Source: Rutpela maculata
Taxonomy: Eukaryota > Arthropoda > Insecta > Coleoptera > Cerambycidae
DNA length: 64,000 nt
NCBI GenBank assembly: GCA_936432065.2
Contig: OW386289.2
Location: 93,741,736-93,805,735, forward strand
Reading direction: 5' to 3'
Shown here one piece after another: positions 58,612-64,000 of this stretch. The number at the start of each line of letters is the position of its first letter. Position 1 is the first letter of the stretch. The notes under the pieces are model-generated. The model was not told the origin of the DNA. It saw nothing but the letters and a program-made list of their open reading frames with translations, and ran no database searches. The position numbers and the translations under genes are program-made.

Positions 58612-58737
58612 GATAGGCCAAGACGCAGGTGACACTTGTGCAAAAATAAAACTAATAAAACATGTTTTTTAGATCTTTTTAATAATAAATAAAATATTTC
58701 ATAGTTATCTATTTCAATAATTTCTAGAGCCCAAGGG

Positions 58738-58754
58738 GTCGTTAACGACCCATA
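58738..58754. repeat. piggyBac subterminal palindrome, right
   Basis: GGGGTCGTTAACGACCC, mirror of 57508-57524. Confidence 0.6.
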
Positions 58755-58880
58755 TCAAATTTCAAAAATTAAGAAAGATCATTTTTTTTGATATTTTTTT
58801 ATTGTCTAACACTACTAATAACACATATTTCTGAATATTAGGAAAATCGAAGGAAGTATATTAATCTGGGCATTAATGGG

Positions 58881-58884
58881 TTAA
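58881..58884. repeat. Right TTAA target duplication
   Basis: Immediately follows the right terminal repeat. Confidence 0.9.
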
Positions 58885-59139
58885 AGTATTTACCTAACTA
58901 GTATATTAGCGTGCCCATATCAGGGCAACAATATACATACAGTAGGTATTTTCATAATAAATAGAAAGGGTGTAAGTTGTGATTTTCATAATACCTAAAT
59001 AATATTCTCTAATGATAATATTATTTTGGTGAAAGATATTGAGTATCTAGGTTTTTTATTAGATAGTACATTTATATAAATAAATATATTTTTAGTGTAT
59101 ACATAATAATTTCTCATACCGCCCAAATACCAATGAATG

Positions 59140-59335
59140 CTATAAGACAGTTGTTTCTCAACCATGTCATGTCCAGGAATGGGACGTTCCTTGACCAGCA
59201 AGACCGCTTGATTTAACGGCATGTGATTTTGTGTGAGGGGCTATTTTAAGAGCAAGGTCTACCTACACTGACTCCCAATGCAATATTACCGAGCTCAAAC
59301 TCAGAATTCGGGAAAAAATAACTAGAATTTGAGTG
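59140..59335 (+). pseudogene. Mariner-like transposase C-terminal scrap
   Basis: The plus strand reads ECYKTVVSQPCHVQEWDVP, a stop, PARPLDLTACDFVLCEGL, then after frame change TYTDSQCNITELKLRIREKI. The LDLTACDF piece fits the PDL.PCDFFLWG motif around the third catalytic Asp of mariner-type enzymes, followed by the usual EL..RI.E region. Only about 65 codons remain. It sits just outside foldback E. Confidence 0.65.
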
Positions 59336-59574
59336 ACTATTTGACTTACATTATAAGAACCAATAAAATAGCAAGATTTTGAAAATATGGGCCAAAAAGA
59401 ACAAACTTTCAGCAAATACTCCATTCCAAAAGAAAATTTTACATAAAATTACAGCGATTATGTCCACTTATTAAAAAATGAAAAATTTATCGCTCTAAAT
59501 TTTTTGTATCGACGCGTCGACAAATATTGCGATGATTTTTTGACATGTCATGTTTTGTTTCGTGAAATGTCTTC
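59336..59574. other. Unassigned spacer
   Basis: AT-rich; CGACGCGTCGACAAA at 59510 is locally palindromic. Nothing else seen. Confidence 0.3.
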
Positions 59575-59680
59575 CGGAGGGAGGGCCTATAAGGCCGGTT
59601 TTCGGCCCTTTTTATTTTTGGTCAAGAGATTTCGAAAAAATTTTCCTTATATATATTCAATTCAATATCTAATCTATTAT

Positions 59681-59880
59681 CGGCACGGTAGCTCAATCGG
59701 TTAAGGCGTATTGAGTGGCGAATACGCTGATCGACTCGCTACCGCGCTCTGGGTTCGACCCCCAGCCCCGGTATTGACAACATCGGGGGGTGTGGATGTA
59801 TGTCTGCGTTTTTCCGAATGTGTAACCCCCTTCCGGACAGCCTTGGCTTTGGATTTGGGGGTTGTCTACTATCTGTGGTG
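59681..59880 (+). mobile_element. tRNA-derived SINE, copy 2
   Basis: GGCACGGTAGCTCAATCGG opens the tRNA part (A box about 59688-59699), with GGGTTCGACCCCC as B box (59751-59763). The body, TATTGACAACATCGG, GTGTGGATGTATG, TTTTTCCGAATGTG and GGGGGTTGTCTACTAT, is shared with the copy at 7265-7422. The tail beyond 59880 is not shared. Confidence 0.8.
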
Positions 59881-60024
59881 TGTTTATTCCACCTCAAACA
59901 GAACTTCCTGCAACCCATACCCCTCCATGTAAACCCATTAAATTGACATTTTATTAATAATGTAAATAAAAAATCCTTTTAAAATTATTTTATACCTGGT
60001 AGGAGCATAAAGGTTTATGTTAGT

Positions 60025-60075
60025 GGGGGGGGGAGAGGGTGTTTGTCGTTGGGAGGGTTTGGGGGGGGGGGTTGT
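60025..60075 (+). repeat. G-quadruplex-prone G runs
   Basis: Several runs of three to eleven G within 50 bp, including GGGAGGGTTTGGGGGGG. It lies in the loop of the TIR element. Confidence 0.6.
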
Positions 60076-60331
60076 TGTATAGTAGTAAGGGGAGCTTAGG
60101 GTGCAGTTTGTTTAAAAGAAATATGATTTTCAAGTTCAAAAACATCTAAGCATGTGGTACTAATGTAAACCGGTTCTTTAATAATTTAAAGGGGATACAT
60201 AGTGGGGGGAGGGTTGGGGGAAGTTCTGTTTGGGGTGGAATAGATTAGATATTGAATGTATACAATTTTTTTGAAATTTTTTTACCAAAATTAAAAAGGG
60301 CCGAAAACCGGCCTTATAGGTCCTCCTCCTT

Positions 60332-60788
60332 TTATCTATACATTTTTCTCCAGCTTATTGCTAATTGTTAATGTAGATTGTATTATTGTATTATATACGT
60401 AGTAATATAATAATATAAACATAAGGCACCACCACCACCACATAAGTTGACAACTTGGAATATATATATATATATATAGGCTAGAAACAACACACAGCTT
60501 CAATACACAGCTTCCAATGGATTATAATAACGTAATTACAAAATAATATAATAATTATCACAAATGAATTAGAAATGCCCAGCGAGCAGGCAAGTCAATT
60601 ATTTCATGTTAAACATAAACATACATATGGTAATCCATCACTGTACCCTGCATCACAGTAATTGATAACACTTATTCCAATTCTCTTCAACTCTCACAGT
60701 ATAAGTACCCTCTGCTTAATTAAACAACCGTAACTTAATCTTTGTCTTCCTTAAATTGAAAATAAGAAGAATTAAATAAGTAAATATA
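60332..60788. other. No gene seen
   Basis: CACCACCAC and a short TA run around 60428-60478; otherwise unassigned. Confidence 0.3.
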
Positions 60789-61480
60789 CAGTGTGACGCA
60801 TTTAAAATGGAAATACCTTTATAATTTTTTTTCTTTGTCTACTTATGGCCAAAAAAACATTCGCCTCCTACAAATGCAAAGCCACCTGCAGTACCAAAAT
60901 AAATGGAAAAAATAAAAAATCATATTAGGCATTTTTTTATCGGAAAACTTTATTAATGAAAGTTGTTCAGAATTGTCCAAAAACCTAGAGTACAAAAATT
61001 TCAGCAATATTAAAAAACGTTGAATTTTGTTTTTGAAGTCCAAAATTTCGACAAAATTAAAAAAAAATACAAATCACTTGACAACTACCTGACAGCTTGT
61101 GTTTAATTTCAAACAAAATTGTCATAGCACAATTCCCTATAGAAAAAAAAAACAATTAAAATGATATTTTCGGAGTCGGACATTGTTTTAAACAAAATTT
61201 CAATATTTTTTAATATCACTGAAATTTTGGACTCTAGGTTTTTGGACAATTCTGAACAACTTTCATTAATAAAGTTTTTCGATAAAAAAATGCCCAATAT
61301 AATTTCTTTATTTTTTCCAATTATTTTGGTACCGGAGGTGGCTTTGAATTTGTGAAGAGGTGAATTTTTTTTGGACATAAGTAGATCCTAATTTGTTCTA
61401 TCTTTTGTTAAAATTTGGTTCAAGTCGGACAAAAAATAAAAAAGTCATAAAGGTGTTTCCATTTTAAATGGGTCACACTG
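60789..61480. mobile_element. Foldback MITE with CAGTGTGAC ends
   Basis: CAGTGTGACGCATTTAAAAT is mirrored by ATTTTAAATGGGTCACACTG, with TA on both sides (60787-60788, 61481-61482), as in Tc1/mariner insertion. The two halves (about 340 bp each) are inverted copies around about 61135. As a result, the same peptide, SRFLDNSEQLSLIKF, can be read on opposite strands in the two arms. The peptide reflects the palindrome, not a gene. Confidence 0.9.
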
Positions 61481-61544
61481 TATATCAATAAACACTATAT
61501 AATAACTTTTGTATATTACACTATCTGTCGATTCTCTGTATGTA

Positions 61545-62038
61545 CACTATAAAAAATGAGGGTAAATTTACCGTCACTGCGTGTAAAATTTCAATGCAAT
61601 TTTACCCACAACGAGAGCATAAAATTCCATTTACCAGGGAGGATTACCCAAAATATAAGGTAAATAGAAATGTTACACTCTCTTTGCGTGTAAAATTCCA
61701 TTACAATTGGGGGTAATTTTACACGCAATGGCGGTAATTTTACTATGAAAACAAAATCCTGTCTGGATAAGGGGCAATTTTATTACACCACGGTGATGTA
61801 ATAAAATTGCCCCTTATCCAGACAGAATTTTCTTTTCATAGTAAAGTTACCGTCATTGCGGGTAAAATTACCCCCAATTGTAATGGAATTTTGCCCGCAA
61901 AAAGAGTGTAAAATTTCTATTTACCTAATATTTTGGGTAATCCTCCCTGGTAAATGGAATTTTACGCTCACGTTAGGGTAAAATTACATTGAAATTTTAC
62001 ACGCAACGACGGTAAATTTACCCTCATTTTTCACAGTG
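61545..62038. mobile_element. Near-perfect palindromic MITE
   Basis: CACTATAAAAAATGAGGGTA is mirrored by TACCCTCATTTTTCACAGTG, with TA on both sides. The entire 494 bp folds on itself about position 61791 with few mismatches, the centre being AATTTTATTAC.ACCACGGTG.. TAATAAAATT. GGTAAAATTACC and GTAAAATTTC words recur along the arms. No coding. Confidence 0.92.
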
Positions 62039-62389
62039 TAGCGTTTAGCGTTACTGTTACTAGATGGCGGTACCAGAACCATAGTTCATTTCTCTTTGAT
62101 CAACTTAAAATAGAATGTAAGGCGAAACATTGTTAGTGCTCTCTCTGTTTTTATGCATAATGTGATTGGTCGAAACATGCCTAAGAACTGTTCATAATGA
62201 AGACTAGAATCTCAGCAGTTTTGGACCAGTCACCAGTCTATGCATTACAATACCTATGGTTCAAGGTATATTGGTCTATTGATTGTCATTACACTTAAAA
62301 TATGGCGAATTCCGTGGATTTTTAAGCTTCCCCATCTGCATTTGTTAAATACATTTTTATGTAACGTAAATAATGATATTGAAAATAAA

Positions 62390-62903
62390 GGTCAGTAAAT
62401 TTTTTCTTAGTTTGTTGGGTATTTTGCCAGTGTAAAAATATTTAAAAATTTTGATGAAATAAACCTCTGCGCCAAAAGGATCAATGTGTTTCTAATTATT
62501 CTATAGATTTCTGTACCAGCTGGTTGCCGATCCTCAGAGACGAAGTAAGTAAAAATAAAATAAATATAATTTAATGTCTCACGTGACTATTGAAATACAT
62601 AAACAACAAACTGTCTGGTTTGACATTCTCAAAAGTGAAAGTTTTGATAACGGAAAAAGAACTATTTTCCGAAACGTCAACTGCCTTCGTTTTAATTTTT
62701 TCAATTTATCATTTAACAATTTTGTTTCAGTTTATATATTTTTAGGTGTGAGACATTTTGTAATAGAAGTATAAAAACCAGCCTCTGTCTGATCCTTTTG
62801 GCACAGAGGTTTATTTCCACAAAATTTTTGAATATTTTTACAGTGGCAAAATACCCAACAAACTAAGAAATCATGAATATGCCACAAATAATAAATTATA
62901 AAC
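62390..62903. mobile_element. Foldback MITE with AAAGGTCAGTAAA flanks
   Basis: TTCTTAGTTTGTTGGGTATT and AAACCTCTG.GCCAAAAGGA at the left are mirrored at 62786-62873. Direct copies of AAAGGTCAGTAAA flank it at about 62389 and 62904, within a longer imperfect direct repeat, so a simple target duplication is unlikely. A 66-codon open stretch in the loop (62574-62774) has no known domain. Confidence 0.6.
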
Positions 62904-63826
62904 AAAGGTCAGTAAAGTCTAAAAAATTATATGAAAACATCTGGAGGCAGTTAATGACAAAACTTAATATTAAAGCTGTTTTACGTACTTTATTTATTCG
63001 TGAAATATTCTCCCCAAATACCACTCGTGCTTTTAAATTGTATCTATAAATTTTTTCTCAAGCTAAGTTGCCAAAAGTTAATATAACTCGTGCAAATTGA
63101 TAATTTATTATCAAAGATTGAATCCCTTCCTCTAAAGCACTCTGGATTTAATCAGATACTAAACTGTCAATTTACACTCTCTATATTAGCAGGCAACAAA
63201 GCTTTCGAAAAAATTTTATCGATAAAATTCTAAGCACTAGTGAGAGTACATACGAAAATTGCACTGGCTTTGACAGCTAAAAAGTCACAGTAAAAAATAA
63301 ATATAGTTACATTTTAAAAATACCTTTTTTCTAAATGTAAACGTTAATTATTACAATCAAACTATCAGTCTTAGTATATTTACGTAGAAAAAAAAAACGC
63401 ATACAGACAAAAAAAATAACAAGAAATAAAAGTTAAAATTCAATGAAATAATTTGGTACAAAAGGTCATAAGGAAAATTGTACATATATTTTTAAATTCT
63501 TTAAATTATAATGATCTATCTATTAATAGAGATTTAGAATAACTGAACAAGAATAAGAGTAAAACTTAAATGAAATTAGCTATGTTCTACTGAGGTGCTC
63601 ATATATTCGGTTATCGAATAAAAACAGTGTAAATTTTAAATTTATTATATTCAAGTGTTTTCAAACTCTCTGGGAGATTATTGTATAATTTTAGGTCTAA
63701 CGAATTTCTTACCAATTTTGTGAGTTGAAATTTTGATGTTTTCAGATAGTATTGTAATTATGATAATCTGCGTGAGTGGAGTATAAATTTTTGTTGCAAT
63801 GAGTTTGCAAGATACTATAATAAAAA
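62904..63826. other. No gene seen
   Basis: AT-rich, unassigned. Confidence 0.3.
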
Positions 63827-64000
63827 CCGCTGCCCAAGGAATCACTACTTCCACATCCAGATTCTCTATCCAAGTCACTCACAACGAAAAAAACTTTGTA
63901 TGTGAAAATAACTGTTTATGGAACTTTAATTATATAATATTTGAAATCCTCTACCCCAAAAACCCATAAAACGATACCCCACATCGGTAGTGGGGTGGGG
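63827..64000 (+). mobile_element. Family A element, copy 8, cut by window end
   Basis: CCGCTGCCCAAGGAATCACT, CTACTTCCACATCCAG, TTTAATTATATAATATTTG and AAACGATACCCCACATCGG, in the same order as 15542-15714. Continues beyond the window. Confidence 0.85.

Larger units (their letters stand above)
57159..58880 (+). mobile_element. piggyBac-like transposon, internally deleted
   Basis: Terminal repeats CCCATTAATGCCCA and TGGGCATTAATGGG, preceded by two extra A at the left. They are flanked by TTAA on both sides, and the empty site can be read from the opposite arm of element E. A palindromic word, GGGTCGTTAACGACCC, occurs near both ends (57508-57524 and 58738-58754), and a variant, GAGGTCGATAACGAC, lies at 57176. 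It carries a single plus-strand transposase pseudogene. At 1.7 kb it is shorter than an autonomous piggyBac (usually about 2.4 kb or more), because the coding region is truncated in the middle. Confidence 0.9.
56775..59015. mobile_element. Foldback element E interrupted by piggyBac
   Basis: The left arm has TTTTATCACGATTAGAGAAT, ATGCAAATCACAACTTACAC, then CTAATATACTAGTTAGGTAA and TTTAAAACACTCATTATTGG. The right arm is the reverse complement of the same words (57137-57158, resuming at 58881, to 59015). The piggyBac element sits exactly at a TTAA in the right arm, and removing it restores a continuous arm. The loop (56960-57120) repeats ATTGAATTACATGATAGGAT as in 35320. Confidence 0.75.
59575..60331. 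mobile_element. TIR element carrying a SINE
   Basis: GGGCCTATAAGGCCGGTTTT at the left is mirrored at the right near 60293-60322. The arms extend inward about 105 bp to AATATCTAATCTATT / AATAGATTAGATATT. The loop begins with the tRNA-derived SINE and continues with G-rich sequence. The arrangement parallels the SINE inside family F at 7146-7524. Confidence 0.75.

Noticed and set aside
60843..61355. Two proteins sharing SRFLDNSEQLSLIKF on opposite strands
   Set aside because: The similarity is a direct result of the palindrome at 60789-61480, not a gene family.
1..64000. CRISPR arrays, operons, bacterial or phage genes
   Set aside because: No regularly spaced direct repeats, ribosome binding sites or compact gene layout; composition and elements are those of an insect genome.

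Overview
The window is 64 kb of AT-rich eukaryotic DNA that looks like an insect genome. It is intergenic or intronic sequence made almost entirely of transposable-element debris. No intact host gene, rRNA gene, operon, CRISPR array or bacterial signal is visible. The insect call is an inference from four things: tRNA-derived SINEs, piggyBac, hAT and Tc1/mariner relatives, Jockey/CR1-like LINE fragments, and a very large number of long hairpin (foldback) MITEs. The species cannot be named from sequence alone.

Left part (1-12 kb): a short hAT-like MITE (716-1336), then a 3.1 kb hAT-like element with perfect 8-bp target duplications and a broken transposase gene on the minus strand (2537-5678). 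Next is a tRNA-derived SINE sitting in the loop of an inverted-repeat element (about 7146-7524). Then comes a nest in which a diverged tandem-dimer repeat (family B) is split by a long-TIR element (C1, 8713-10155), itself split by a LINE/SINE 3' end with a 12-bp target duplication.

12-25 kb: a large foldback (about 12.1-14.8 kb) contains a copy of the commonest family here (family A, a possible Helentron-type nonautonomous element) and a smaller palindromic MITE. Then come a mariner-type TIR element carrying another family A copy, a 1.36 kb hAT MITE with TTTGATAT duplications, a dead Tc1/mariner DDE transposase (20844-22103), and foldback element D split by a hAT-like MITE.

25-45 kb: a broken THAP zinc-finger reading frame, tRNA-like elements (family G) with a 12-mer minisatellite, and a second long-TIR element (C2, 31784-33281). 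C1 and C2 both carry decayed pieces of the same multicopy invertebrate gene family. Further on are another foldback (35.65-36.97 kb), a broken LINE reverse transcriptase (about 39.4-41.2 kb) interrupted by family A, and a LINE 3' end inserted in a family G copy.

45-64 kb: a 2.5 kb palindrome (45405-47942) has arms that each carry a decayed C2H2 zinc-finger exon ending in a splice donor. It is followed by a 1.17 kb palindrome full of AAGATGGCGGA words, two LINE reverse-transcriptase fossils, and a piggyBac-like element inserted at TTAA inside a foldback (57159-58880). The end holds a mariner fragment, a SINE inside a TIR element, three foldback MITEs in a row (60.8-62.9 kb), and a family A copy cut by the window end.

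Nothing here appears to work as a pathway. The organisation is nested insertion. The most unusual theme is the density of long perfect or near-perfect inverted repeats, several of which have picked up SINE, zinc-finger or other coding pieces.
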